From NCBI RefSeq assembly GCF_036785885.1, contig NC_092317.1:3288501-3352500 (forward strand): a DNA stretch of 64,000 nt, in the 5' to 3' direction. The notes below the pieces were generated by a model that was given only the letters and a program-made list of their open reading frames with translations, made no database searches and had not been told where the DNA came from. A program made the position numbers and the translations under genes. This document shows, in pieces, positions 48,801-60,257 of the stretch (its first letter is position 1; each line of letters opens with the position of its first letter). The stretch comes from Coffea arabica (taxonomy: Eukaryota; Streptophyta; Magnoliopsida; Gentianales; Rubiaceae).

Positions 48801-49406
48801 GATTCTGACTTTCAAGCACGAGTGGCTGATTTTGGATTTGCCAAGTTCATCCCCGACGGTGCAACACATGTAACCACCAGGGTTAAGGGTACGCTAGGTT
48901 ACCTTGCACCAGAATATGCAATGTTAGGAAAGGCATCAGAGAGCTGTGATGTTTACAGTTTCGGTATTCTTTTGCTTGAGCTTGCTAGTGGAAAGAAGCC
49001 CATTGAGAAACTTAATGCAACAACAAAGCGCACGATCACAGATTGGGCTTTGCCTTTGGCATGTGAGAGTAAGTTTGATGAGCTCGCAGACCCAAAACTT
49101 AAGGGGAACTATGTGGAGGAAGAGTTGAAAAGGGTTGTCTTTGTTGCCCTCGTTTGTGCTCAGAATAGGCCTGAGAAGAGACCAACGATGCTTGAGGTTG
49201 TTGACCTGCTGAAAGGAGACTCTGAAGAGAAGTTTGTTGCTCTAGAAAATGACGAGATGTTCAAGAACACTCGGCCTGCAGACTATAATGATGGCTTATC
49301 AGGTGCAGAAGACAGCTCAGACTTCATCTCGCAGGAAAAAGATGTTAAGCAAGAAGGTGAAAAGGTCAAAGAACAAAAGGAAGAAATTGAAAAGGTTGAC
49401 GGCTAG
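45804..49406 (+). CDS. PTI1-like receptor-like cytoplasmic kinase (At3g15890 type)
   Basis: Coding exons 45804-45847, 46334-46478, 48398-48660 and 48734-49406 join in phase to 374 aa. There is no signal peptide or membrane span. The N-terminus MAFPSIFCCVKG has a Cys pair that could be S-acylated. The kinase domain is complete: GEGGFGSVY glycine loop (46-54), Lys 67 in IAVK, HRDVKASN catalytic loop (163-170, Asp 165), DFG (183-185), TRVKGTLGYLAPEY activation segment and DVYSFGILLLEL. The C-terminal 60 residues are Glu/Lys-rich and charged. The sequence suggests an active RD-type Ser/Thr kinase. The family is annotated as PTI1-like tyrosine-protein kinase, and its substrate is unknown. The intron 46479-48397 is long (1.9 kb) and carries a MITE. 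Confidence 0.9.
47061..47200. mobile_element. MITE-like element in the kinase intron
   Basis: Starts gtgtttggattg and ends with the complementary tccaaacaag. The core gtaaaaaagtgattgaaaaa is nearly the same as in the elements at 8451-8575 and 63246-63381. Confidence 0.55.
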
Positions 49407-52400
49407 CCTCAGAGATTTCTGCTGCAGCCTGAAATATTCACCATGGCTTGTGGAAATTGGATTTTGAGTGGGTTGTGTTTGAACAGATGATACAGATATC
49501 CATTATATAGTTTTAGGAACGATACTGGCTGTTAAAGCTTTAGATGATTTCACTGTGTTATGAGGTGGAAATGTATTGTTTATCATTCTTTTTCTATTAT
49601 GCAACTGTTCCAAAAAAATTGTGGAATTTCTTATTTAATGCTTGCTGCTGCTTCTTTGTTGTCATTTGTTCAGTACTTTCTCTTATCTTCTACTTGCTAC
49701 AATTTTGATACTATATCATTAGCATTAAACGGCCAAAAAAAAAAACTCACAAAATTGGGTCCAGTCCATTTTGAAAGCTTTAGGCTATTATAGGAGCCGT
49801 CAGCACATATATAAAAAACACTAGATTTGGATTTGTAATCTTATATCATTTCTTTATACAAATTGTTCATTAACACTCAAAGCACCATTATGTGGAGTTC
49901 TGTCCCAGGTTCCAGAGGAACAGGTGGTGCATGATGTTGCAAGGCTGCTTGCAAAGAAAGGTTACATATTAAACTGCAAAGACAAATTGATATATGCAAG
50001 TTAATTGATAGGTTTAAGATTCTTTCCTTCTAGCTTCTATTTGTACTTCCTTGGAAATCTGGAGATTTAGTTTTGACTAGTGTTGTTCAGAGTGGTGAAA
50101 AAGGGCGTGCTACTTTTACTAGCATGCTTGTCAATCTAACCAAAAGTATTGAAAAATAGTCGTCAGATTCTGAAAAACAAGAAACTGTGCAGCAGAATTA
50201 AGTGGTCCGCTATGAATAAGATCATTTTTGCTTGGGTGTGCCCTGTATCTGCAGAAAGGTCAATTCCAGTGTTAAAAGAGAGGTAACAGTTTTCAGTTTC
50301 CAATTGTCTTTAAAGGAAGTAACCCAAAGAATATTTTTTGGTATGGCGTGGCTTTTTTTTTTTTTTTTTTCAGAGATGATAACTATTGTATAACCTAATC
50401 TATTCTACATAAAAAGGAGGGGCGGACCTAAGAAGGTTCAGGGATAATTCGGAGGAGATTGAACCACCACCGGACCAAACGAATGCACTACGCACCCGCC
50501 TGGATTTTTTAAGCAAATCACTTTTAATGTGAATCCTTGACTCCCATCCAACCAAATTTTAATACTTTGGTGGTGACCATCGGTCCAAAGGCGTGGCTTG
50601 GTGTGGCTTTTTCGCTTGATGCAGACGGTTTCTACTAGATGCAGCACATAAACATGCCTCCTTATCTGCAGCCATGCCCCGTCTTCTTGATACACAACAT
50701 GAAAGAGTGGATTTTGAAACATATTTTGCCTTTTTAGATTATAATTTTTTTTGGTTCAAACTGTCAAACTGGTAGTAGATCATCATAGGTCGATTCTTTG
50801 ATTGCTCTAGTTAATGTCATCAAATTATTCATCTCATACTAGTTACACATTTCTCACATTTGGTGCCTGATTGTTGAAGCCTTTTGTTAGCAGCCGCATT
50901 TGCTTGCTTACGTGCAACCTTCCTTCGGTTCCGTTCCCCCACACCCTCCCCACCACGCAAGAATGGGTTGGGCCGGAATTTAGGCCCAACAATTTCGAAG
51001 TGAACAAAAGGATTAAATTTGGCCTGAATAAGACCGTGTAAAAGAATACAAGTATCTCAAAATTTCATCCAAATTTCAACTTCACAAAAATGGGTGATTG
51101 TAAATCAAGTGAAAAATACGGTCTAATTCCATATGGTCAAAAAGCTCAAAGGACAATCAATAATGCATAAGGGAATACTATCAACATTTTTCATATTATT
51201 TATATGCTTTGTTTTCTGTCTATGCGTATATTATATCTTGTTTGTATACGCATGATAACATTCAACAAACACTTAATATATCCAATGATTTTGTGATTTT
51301 AAACTGAAACAAACAATTTTTCTCCAATTTACAAGTCACATGGCATTCTTTGTTATGTAACTTAATAGGTTGGTTGTAGCCCAAAAAAAAAGAGTATTTC
51401 ATGTATACTAATAACAATTAATTGGTCCAACAAAATGCTTCAACGTGATCTCAATTTATACCCAAAATCTGATTGTGTAATAATTTCCACGACGAAAGAC
51501 TAAAAGATGTTAAAATGAACCTATGGTTTAAATCAAATTTCATATAATTTTAGGGGTTCATATGATTGTAAAATTAAAAAATCTACGTATACAAAGAAAG
51601 GATTAATCTTTCGAAAATGGAAAGAATGGAGAAAATTCCCCCAAAAAATGTATATAAAAAATCGGGAGAATGAGAAATAATTTTCGACTAAAACGTGACT
51701 TGTAGTAACAAGTGGCAAAAACTCTCTACTGATATCGTGGCAGCATGGTGGTCTGGTGTCTGTAGGACTTGACCGATTTCTTACATTCTTTGTTGTCTTC
51801 TTGTTTCGGTAGTAAGAGAGGAGACGGCACCAGCAAAGAGCTACGTCGAATCTGGTAAATTCTCGTCCTTTCAGTTTACTGGGCTGCTGCATCAGCCCTC
51901 CCACGATACTACTGGTAATTCTTTTTTTCCTTTCTTCGCTTTAAGCTTTTCTTTTCCTTATTTTCGTTTGCCCAATTATTCTGTAATTCGAGCTTGGTGC
52001 ATAGCATAATTTACCGACTCTTCTGGTAATCAATCATAATCTCAAGAGAAAGATCGTAGTTTCACTTGAGAAAGTAGTTGATGATGCTGTGCTGGCAGAT
52101 GTACTATGCAGTGGAAACTAGGAGGAAAAAAATGTAATCTTTCTTCTTTCCGATGGTTGTTGTTTTGGTACTGTGTCTCTGGTTTGAAGTTTTTCTTTTT
52201 CTTTTAAATGTGTCCTTTGAGTTGTGAACTACATAATTTCATGTGGGATTCAACGGTGATTAATTAATTCTACAAATTATCACAACTCAGGCATCAAATA
52301 GTCTCTGTATATTAGAGTGGATCACCCTCAAGGCCTCAACCTTCTTTGTTCTTTGCGTTGTTATCATTTCCGGAATATCTCTATAATATTTACATGTGCG

Positions 52401-52873
52401 TTATCGAAGGGGGAGGGGAACACATAGAGTATGCCTAGATAAGTGGTTGATTGTTTTACTCCGAGTCATCAACTGTATGAACCACATGAAGATATAGTTG
52501 CTGTATTGTACTTCATTAAAATTTTAGACTCGTAGTTTTCTTGTGATTTGTAAAGATCAATCCATGATGAGAGATGCTATTGACTATTTTAACATTGCAT
52601 AGAAAGAGAGCCATGGGAAGTGAGCAATTCTAGGAATGGATCTGTATTCTTCTTTTCTGGACTTTTTTCACTTGTTAATTTATGTTGAGTGTTGTTTTGC
52701 TTTGCTTCTCTGGTGAATGTTGGTATTATTGCCTTTTTTCTGAACATAGCTCGAGGAACCATTTTGTTTAATCATCATCTCTGCTGCTATTGTAACTGGA
52801 GGATTTTAATGCAAAATATGAAAATTGGTTCCTGACTTTGTTCTTTTTGGTCTCTGTCTGTGCTGTGAAGCAA
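49407..52873. other. Intergenic and 5' leader region of KOC1
   Basis: 49407-49800 is probably 3' UTR of the kinase gene. 49800-51700 shows no gene. A frame at 50438-50722 on the minus strand has no family match. 51800-52870 probably holds a noncoding leader exon and a 5' UTR intron of KOC1, which I cannot place exactly. Confidence 0.45.
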
Positions 52874-54170
52874 ATGGCAAAACAGGTTAAAGCAGTATCA
52901 TCTGCAGATTCTTTTGATTATGAACTTTGTGAAGGAGATCCTGACCATCTTACAACTATTGCCACCACTCCAGTGCGCCCTAGTCCTTATATTGATCCTG
53001 CTTCATTGAAGCTTAAGCATAGGATTGGGCATGGATTCTTTGGAGATGTTTGGTTGGCTACTCACCATCGCTCTGCTGATGATTATGATGAATATCATGA
53101 AGTAGCTGTAAAAATGTTGCATCCCATACAGGAGGATCACATAAGAAGTTTTCTGAGCAAGTTTGACGATTTGTGGATCAGGTTGGTTTCTCATCAGCAA
53201 GATGGTGTTTGTTGGTTGCATGGCGTCTCAGTTATATCTGGAAAGGTGAATCTTCCAAAATGGTTTTGCTTTCCGTGTGTACTTAGGCTTATTATATAAC
53301 ATTCAGTTATTTACTTTGAGGGTTCATGGTAGATCTGCATGGTTATGAAATCTTATGAGGGATCAGTGGGTGACGTACTGACTCGGCTGAAAGGGGGAAA
53401 GCTTCCATTGTCTGACATGTTAAGGTAGTTGACATAAACTTTTTGTCTTGTACAAGATCAAAAATTGAATGAGAAGTGACACACACTGACAACATGGACT
53501 GTTTACAGGTCTGGAATCGGGTTGATAAAAGGAATTCAAGAGTTGCATTTACTTGGGATCTTGGTGCTGAACCTTAAGCCAACTAATTTCCTCCTGAATG
53601 AGCAAAAAAAAATTGTTCTTGGAGATATTGGGATCCCTTACCTACTTCTTGGAATTCCACTAGCTGATTCAGATTTGGCTTTTAGGCTTGGAACCCCAAA
53701 TTATATGGCTCCTGAGCAATGGGAGCCAGAAATAAGGGGCCCCATAACCTATGAGACTGATTCTTGGGGACTTGGGTGCAGCATTGTGGAGATGTTGACT
53801 GGTGTTCCAGTTTGGTTTGGAAGATCAAATAATGAAATTTATCGCTCGGTTGTAATCAATCAAGAAAAACCACAGCTTCCAAGCGGGCTTCCTCCTGAAC
53901 TCGAGAATATTCTTTATGGGTGCTTTGAGTATGATCCACGCAATCGACCTCTTGTGCAAGATATACTTAAAGTGTTTGAAAGGTCTGTTTTAATCTTCTT
54001 TTGCTTCTGATTTTGCAATTCCGACGCCTTCTTTGACTGTCATCGTACATTTGTGTTGTATAGTGAACCCTCGAGTATTTTGACCATATTATAGAAATGG
54101 GTTGACAGAAAAAAAAAAAGAAAAGTGAAGTTGTGCAGAAATATCATTGCAATAGCACACTAAGAATGAA

Positions 54171-54219
<49 letters not shown>

Positions 54220-55204
54220 TAGATAACAGAGAGGGTGAGAGATTATAGCTAACAGTTTTACGGATGCTTGCAGATCTCTGAATGTTGCTACTATTGAAGG
54301 GGAATGGAGCGGTCCTCAGAGCACACTCCTCTTGGACAAGTCAACTTGCAAGAGCTATGCCTCATGGTCTCTCTCAAAAGATCACCTTCAAGTTGGTGAC
54401 ATAGTGCGTTCACGGAAGGCAGTAAATTCTTGCAGTACTCAGACAATGGCTGTAACGGAAGGAACTGTAGTTGGCTTGGAGAAGGACACTGATCAAGATG
54501 GATATGTTCTTGTGCGAATCCCTAGTTTGCCAAACCCTCTTAGGTTGAACGTTTCAACTCTTGAGAGGGTTACATCTGGATTTGCTGCTGGGGATTGGGT
54601 CCGCTTGATTAAGGAAAACGAAGAACGCTCATCTGTGGGTATTCTACACTTTATACAACGTGATGGAAATGTTGCTGTTGGTTTCTTAGGGCTACAAACT
54701 CTGTGGAAAGGACATCCTTCTGATCTCCAAATGGCAGAGCCGTATTTTGTGGGGCAGTTTGTGCGGTTGAAGCCAAGTATTGTGAATCCCCACTTTGAGT
54801 GGCCTCGTAAAGGCGGGGGTATGTGGGCAACTGGAAGAATTTCTCAAATACTTCCAAATGGGTGCCTCATTGTGAAATTCCCAGCAATACTTGTGATTGG
54901 GGGAGAATGTAAAAGTTTCCTGGCAGATCCAGCTGAAGTGGAGCTTGTCTCTTTCGATACATGTCCTGGAGTAGTGGAGAAGTACCAGCATGCTGAGGAT
55001 TTTCACTGGGCCGTGCGGCCTTTAGCAATTGCAGTTGGCTTGTATACAACAGTAAAGGTTGGAGTCTTTGTTGGTAGGAACGTAGGTGCAAAATTCAAGA
55101 GCAAAGGCCATACGAATCAGTCACACAATGAAGGCCGTGGTCAAGTTGGCCATGGAGGTGGCAGTTCGGCACGCAGGCATTCAGCTGCAAAAATCCTCTT
55201 TTAG
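52874..55204 (+). CDS. KOC1: Kinase of the outer chloroplast membrane 1 (KOC1)
   Basis: Coding exons 52874-53245, 53333-53424, 53509-53982 and 54274-55204 join in phase to 622 aa (Arabidopsis At4g32250 is about 611). KOC1 is an outer-envelope kinase that phosphorylates TOC receptors and supports preprotein import. The kinase domain has GHGFFGDVW (52-60) and Lys 80 in VAVK. The catalytic loop reads LVLNLKPTNFLL, so Asn 176 stands where most kinases have the HRD Asp, and DFG is DIG (194-196). Next come GTPNYMAPEQWEP and DSWGLGCSIVEML. The second half has MIB/KEG-like repeats (VGDIVRSRK, AAGDWVRL, VGQFVRLKPS). Near residues 557-584 is a hydrophobic segment (HWAVRPLAIAVGLYTTVKVG) that would anchor it in the outer membrane, followed by a Gly/His-rich tail. 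The upstream in-frame ATG at 52838 gives an unlikely hydrophobic extension. Confidence 0.92.
54174..54216. repeat. (AT)n(GA)n microsatellite in a KOC1 intron
   Basis: atatatatat then about 15 GA units, in intron 53983-54273. Confidence 0.9.
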
Positions 55205-55943
55205 GGTGGTTCCCCTGCTGGGCGCTTCATCACAACAGGGATGATAACATGGAATGAATATTCTTAGGTGATTCACAAACTATAAACGTTATTGTATCAT
55301 AGCACACATGTATATATTTTTCTTCAGGCTGTAAATACAAGGACCGACTGTAGGCATCAGAATGTTAGTGCTTAGTTGCCATAATAATATTTATTTGTGT
55401 GCTTTTGGTCCACTATTTGTGTATTCTCCGCTCCTACTACGCCGCTGATATGGATCATGTTTATGTGTGATGCTTTGATGTGATATGTCACGGTTTATCG
55501 AAGTCTAGTTTTGTATATTTTTCGTTCAGTTGCAATCTGGTGGTGCGAAGGATGATTGCCTAGCATTCTTGATTCTACGGAAACCGTCCTTGGCTTTTTT
55601 AAAGTTCCCGTGTGGCCAAACCTTCTCGGCCATATAACATACCCAACCACATCTCCTAAACCGTATCAAACCCCCAAAAAACAGAAAGTAGAGAAAAAGA
55701 TTCAGTAATACACTAAGAAGTTATAACTTCTAGGGCAGTGGCATTAAAGCGCAAAATAACATTCACATCGTTTCCGTCTAAAGTCTTGTCGCTTCGGTCA
55801 TCTTGTGATATCAAAATTCAGATTCCGCGGGGTAGAGAAGAAGAAGAACTGGAGCTACAGCAAAGATGAAGAGGTCTTCGTCTCAACCCCTGCTGTAAGT
55901 TACTTTTTCTTTTTTCTACTTCAAGAAGACATGCATATTCACA

Positions 55944-57445
55944 ATGGGTGGCTTCCATCCTGCAATTCTCTTTTTTCTTTCTTCTCACCAGCCAGAGAAA
56001 CTCTTATTTCTCAGGAAATACTTTCAAGAAAGTGATCGTGAAGAAAAAGCCAAAAGCGCGGGAAAGACATGCAGAGATTTGTATAAAGACAAAGAAGATA
56101 TCTTTGGCGCCATTGCCTGCAAAATTGCTCACCTGAGCATCAATTTAAGAGAGCCCATCAAGCGATGTAAGATTCATCCCACTTTTTCCTTTTTACTGCT
56201 GTTTCCGTAGATTTGGACTTCTGTTTCTCCTGGAAAACGTGCAAGAAAAACACTACTATTTTTCGTGATTATTAGTATTGAAAGGGGTTTGGCATTTTCT
56301 TGAAAAATAAGGATTCTTCCATGTTCTTGAAGAAATGAGCCCACCACGCTAAGAACGCTATTCATGCACTTACATTTGTTTAATTAAATAGAAACTACGA
56401 TTGGGTGGAGTAATTAAACTTATTAAGGTCGGAGACTTCTTGAGTTACTGAATCAAGTACAGGGGCGCAGTGATAGATCAGATGATTGTGCATGTTTTTA
56501 ACTTTTAAACCACAGATTTATTGCTGAATTTCATACTTCGATCTTTCCCGCATAATAATGTGAGCTGGTGCATCAATTTGGTGAATGGCATCGTAGAATC
56601 TTGAAATTGAAATTAAGAGGGCACATGACATTGAGTTAATTTGGTAAATCAGATGAAGAAATTTCTTGGGGAAAACATGGAATTTGGACCCATGAACAGA
56701 AGGCAAGGGCAGCAAAGCTTGAGAAACAGCTGAAAGCGAGATGGGCTCTTGAGAAGCTCATTGAAGACCAGCTGAACTGTTTCCAGACCGACTACAACAA
56801 GGCTACGGTTCCAACTAGGCTCAAAGATGTTGCCCAACTCCTCATGCCCAAAGGAGCTCCACCCCTTGAATTAGCAGCATTTACTTGGCTTGGTGATTGG
56901 CGACCCTCCTCCATTTTGGAACTTCTGGGGTCACTTTCCCCTTTTCTATCAGAGTCCAATGGTGTAAAACAGGTGTTGCCCCAGTTGGTAAATGAGATTC
57001 GGATTGAAGAGAATGTGATTGACGAAGAAATGGCTGAAATTGAAGCCACCTGTGTGCTGCATCTCCCATTTGGGCCAATGAAATACAGTAGCAAAATTAC
57101 TCCCCTGGAGTCTATCCAGACCGAATTTGAGAAAATTTACAAGGTCCTCAGCAGAGCTAAAATGCTCAGGTCCATTTTCCTCCTAGTTCCGCGGTTAAAA
57201 ATTCAATCTTTTGTGAAAACTTTAATCTTTTGGATCTGCGACACTTGACATTTGTGCCTTTGCAAAACAGGTTCAAGGCATTGGAGTTGGTGATAAAGAA
57301 AGTGCTAAGCCAAACTGATGCTGCAGAGTTCTTAGTTGCATTTTCTGCTATTCAAGATTCCATCCACCAATTTGCTACTTACTCCAGATCGCCAAAGGCA
57401 AAAAGTAAATCCTTTCAAGGAAGGAAATACAGCACTATCCATTAA
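55944..57445 (+). CDS. DOG1-domain protein, start uncertain
   Basis: Exons 55944-56166, 56653-57169 and 57271-57445 join in phase to 304 aa. The conserved core resembles the DOG1 (seed dormancy) domain shared with some TGA bZIP factors: ISWGKHGIW, LEKQLKARWALEKLIEDQL, WLGDWRPSS (153-161), IRIEENVIDEEMAEIEATC and FKALELVIKKVLSQTDAAEF. There is no bZIP. The role of this subgroup is unknown to me. The start is a problem. A short exon with ATG at 55866 (MKRSSSQPL) and a good donor at 55894 would join the next exon out of frame, so the only ATG in the right frame is 55944, which lies in pyrimidine-rich, intron-like sequence. Either 55944 is used or an exon is missed. Confidence 0.7.
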
Positions 57446-59552
57446 GATAGAATATCCAAAAGGAGTTCCTGACATTAATTTCAAAGTACTCTATGTGATT
57501 CTGTATAGCTGCAGCCGTTAGTTGAAGGAAACAAAGAAAGTTTTGCCTTCAAATCTCATGCAGATTTATTCTCTCTGCTGTTGTTGTTCTGAAGTCTGCA
57601 TTTGGCTTCTGAAAATATTGATTAGATATAGACAGGGAGGGTTTGATCTTATGGAATGTATATTTCAGCAATATCTGGCAAGACTGGTTCTAAACTTGGG
57701 GACAGGTTAAAGAACCAACCTGATTGGAAATTATGCTCCAATGTAACTGGTTAGCATTCGAATGCAGCTGACTGGGGGATCTTTAGCTGTTAATCCCTTA
57801 TTTTTGAATCTCTTTCAGTTTTTGGAGAGCTTTTCCTCATTACTGCTTACATATAATGACCCATACACCTAACTTTTTCTCTCTCATTTAAAAAAAAAAA
57901 AAAAAAAACTCGGTGGATACCTACTTTGATCCATTCATGATGGAACAAGGCATTTACTGGTTCTATTATGTGCTTGTATATTAGAGAGTAGTAGTGTGTA
58001 ATTACAAAAATTTTCTGCATTGTGAACAAGGTTTTGTAATTTTTCCAAATCTTGGTAGTTTTAATTTTAAAGTCTCCTTCTTCCTCACCAACTTTAAGGT
58101 CAGACTTTTACCCACTTTACAATCATGGTACTTTGTCCTCATTTTCTGCTAATGCATGATGACACAAGAAGTACACTTGCACCGCAATTGAGGAATGAAA
58201 TGCCCATCTTGTCATTCATTCTTAGATACCCCAAATTACTTGTAAATAATAATAAATCCATCCCCTCCTCCCCGAAAAGTAGGAGTAAGAAACGATCACA
58301 TTTGAGTTAAATTGGTGGGTTAGCCAATTATTCTGTATGTCCATTTACAATCTCTAATGCCCATTTGTCGCCCATGCCATGACGATAATGGTGATGAAAG
58401 CCTCACTAAAATTCTTCCCTGGGACATTAGGTACTCATTGTTCTATTGAGCCCTAGGTTCAACTCTGCTTCATCCCTCTCAACTTGTTAAATCTTATCCT
58501 TGTTCAGTTAAAAAATAAAATAAAATAAAAAGCTATTAATTGTACTAATTGTCACATAGTTCTTTCAAGAATCATTATCTCATTTGCAAGGTTCAATCAA
58601 GTTAGTAATTTTTTTTTTTTAACTGTATTGAAATTCGATGCTCTTTAGTCCTCTCCGGTATGGTGATTAATATTGATACTCCTAATATTAATGTAAGAGT
58701 ATTTTGGTAAAACAACAGGCCAGATTTATCTTTTAACAAAATTAATAAATTTTTCTTAAACTGTGTGACAAAAAAAAATCAAGACTATCAAAGTGTGATA
58801 GAGAGAGTAATGGTTTAGCAATCGTTGTTTGCATTTGATCAGCCCCAGTTGGCTCAACCGGCTAGTTGTTAATACTCCAGCATCGTATGTGGGTAATCAA
58901 CTAATCATCTCTGGGGGGCCTATACTTTGCTGCTAATTAGCCTTTTCTAATTTTCTATTTACGAAAGGCAATAAAGCTCTTGAAGATAAGAGGCACATTA
59001 GGAATAAAATATGGTCCAAGCTGGCATCTTGTCTTACTAGAGATGAAAAGGATCATAAATAAAGCTCTTGGGCAGTTAATTTTAAATAATTGGTCAGTTT
59101 AGGTTTTTTGAATTAGTTTGAACTAAGTTATGTAGCTTATAAAGTCCGATTATAGTACTTAAATCTGAACCAATAAAAGTGGCCAGCACCACTCAAAAAT
59201 TTTCTGTTTCCTTATCAAATCAGATTTCTAACATCGGCAAACGAAACAGAAATGCAAGTGCTGTGGGTCCTTCTAGCATTTGGTCTCCACATGAATAACT
59301 TGCCAATTTGCATGGAACGTGAATCAGAAAGAAAAGAAAAAGAAAAAAAAGCTTTTCACGTGGGGCTGTTATACTATCCATAAATCTTAATAGGACTATT
59401 ACAACTGCCTTAATCAATTTATCACATGTAGAAAAATCAAGGCCACATAAGTACTGCTTGTTGTAGTTAGGTTGTCTAATTAGTTCGGATGAAATGTTGG
59501 AAGTCATCACCTCAAATACACATGCATCATGTGCATAGTGAACAATTATTAA

Positions 59553-59841
59553 GAGTGCGATTGATGAAATTGAATTCTAAAAATTGAATTCTAAAAAATG
59601 AAATCTGAATATGTTAAGTTATTGAATTGTTAAATACTAAATTTGATACATTTGATTGTATATGACATTAAGTGATAAGTGAATATGTTATCATTTATTT
59701 TTTGGAACAAATTTTGTTTAGAAAATTCAGTGCCACTTAATTAATTCAAATATTCAATTTTTAATTATCAAACACACATGAACATATTAAGATCTGAATC
59801 TATTAATTTTAAATATTGAATCCGATTATCAAACAATACTT
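59553..59841. mobile_element. MITE-like element, Harbinger-related ends
   Basis: AT-rich, with gaattctaaaaattgaattc near the left end. The right end reads gattatcaaacaa, whose complement ttgtttgataatc resembles the GTTTGATAAC terminus of the Harbinger remnant at 16168-17120. A related sequence lies at about 60917-61152. Confidence 0.4.
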
Positions 59842-60072
59842 CACTACCTATGAGAAAACACTTAATGACACAATTCTTATTAAAATATTAAATTTTTAGT
59901 TATCAAACATATCTGAACATATTCAAATTTGAATATATTAATTTTAAATATTGAATCGGACAACTTAATTTTAAATATTAAATCCATTAAATATTGAATT
60001 TTAAATGTTGAATCCATTAATTTTAAATATTATCAAGTAGGAATGTACTGCCTATGAGAAAACACTTAATGA

Positions 60073-60257
60073 CAAAATTCTTAATTAAGATTTAACCCGC
60101 GGCCAACTTCGACTGTTCGATTGTACATTTGGCCATCAAGAAGTACAGATGCATGTGCGTGTTAAATAATTAACTTCATGTGGCAAAACATTTTAAGACA
60201 GAAATCTTTAGATTTAACCCGCCTCCAACTTCGATTGTTCATGATAAAATTGCCATC
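60073..60257. repeat. Local direct duplication
   Basis: The block agatttaacccg..ccaacttcga.tgttc followed by ..ttggccatca occurs at 60073-60140 and again at 60198-60257. A separate word cctatgagaaaacacttaat is repeated at about 59847 and 60051. Confidence 0.65.

Noticed and set aside
50438-50722. 94-codon minus-strand frame
   Set aside because: No domain, no splice context; probably chance in a repeat-like stretch.
58849-58940. Possible tRNA-derived SINE head (ttggctcaaccggctagttg)
   Set aside because: Only a weak box-A-like word, no clear box B at the right distance and no defined end.
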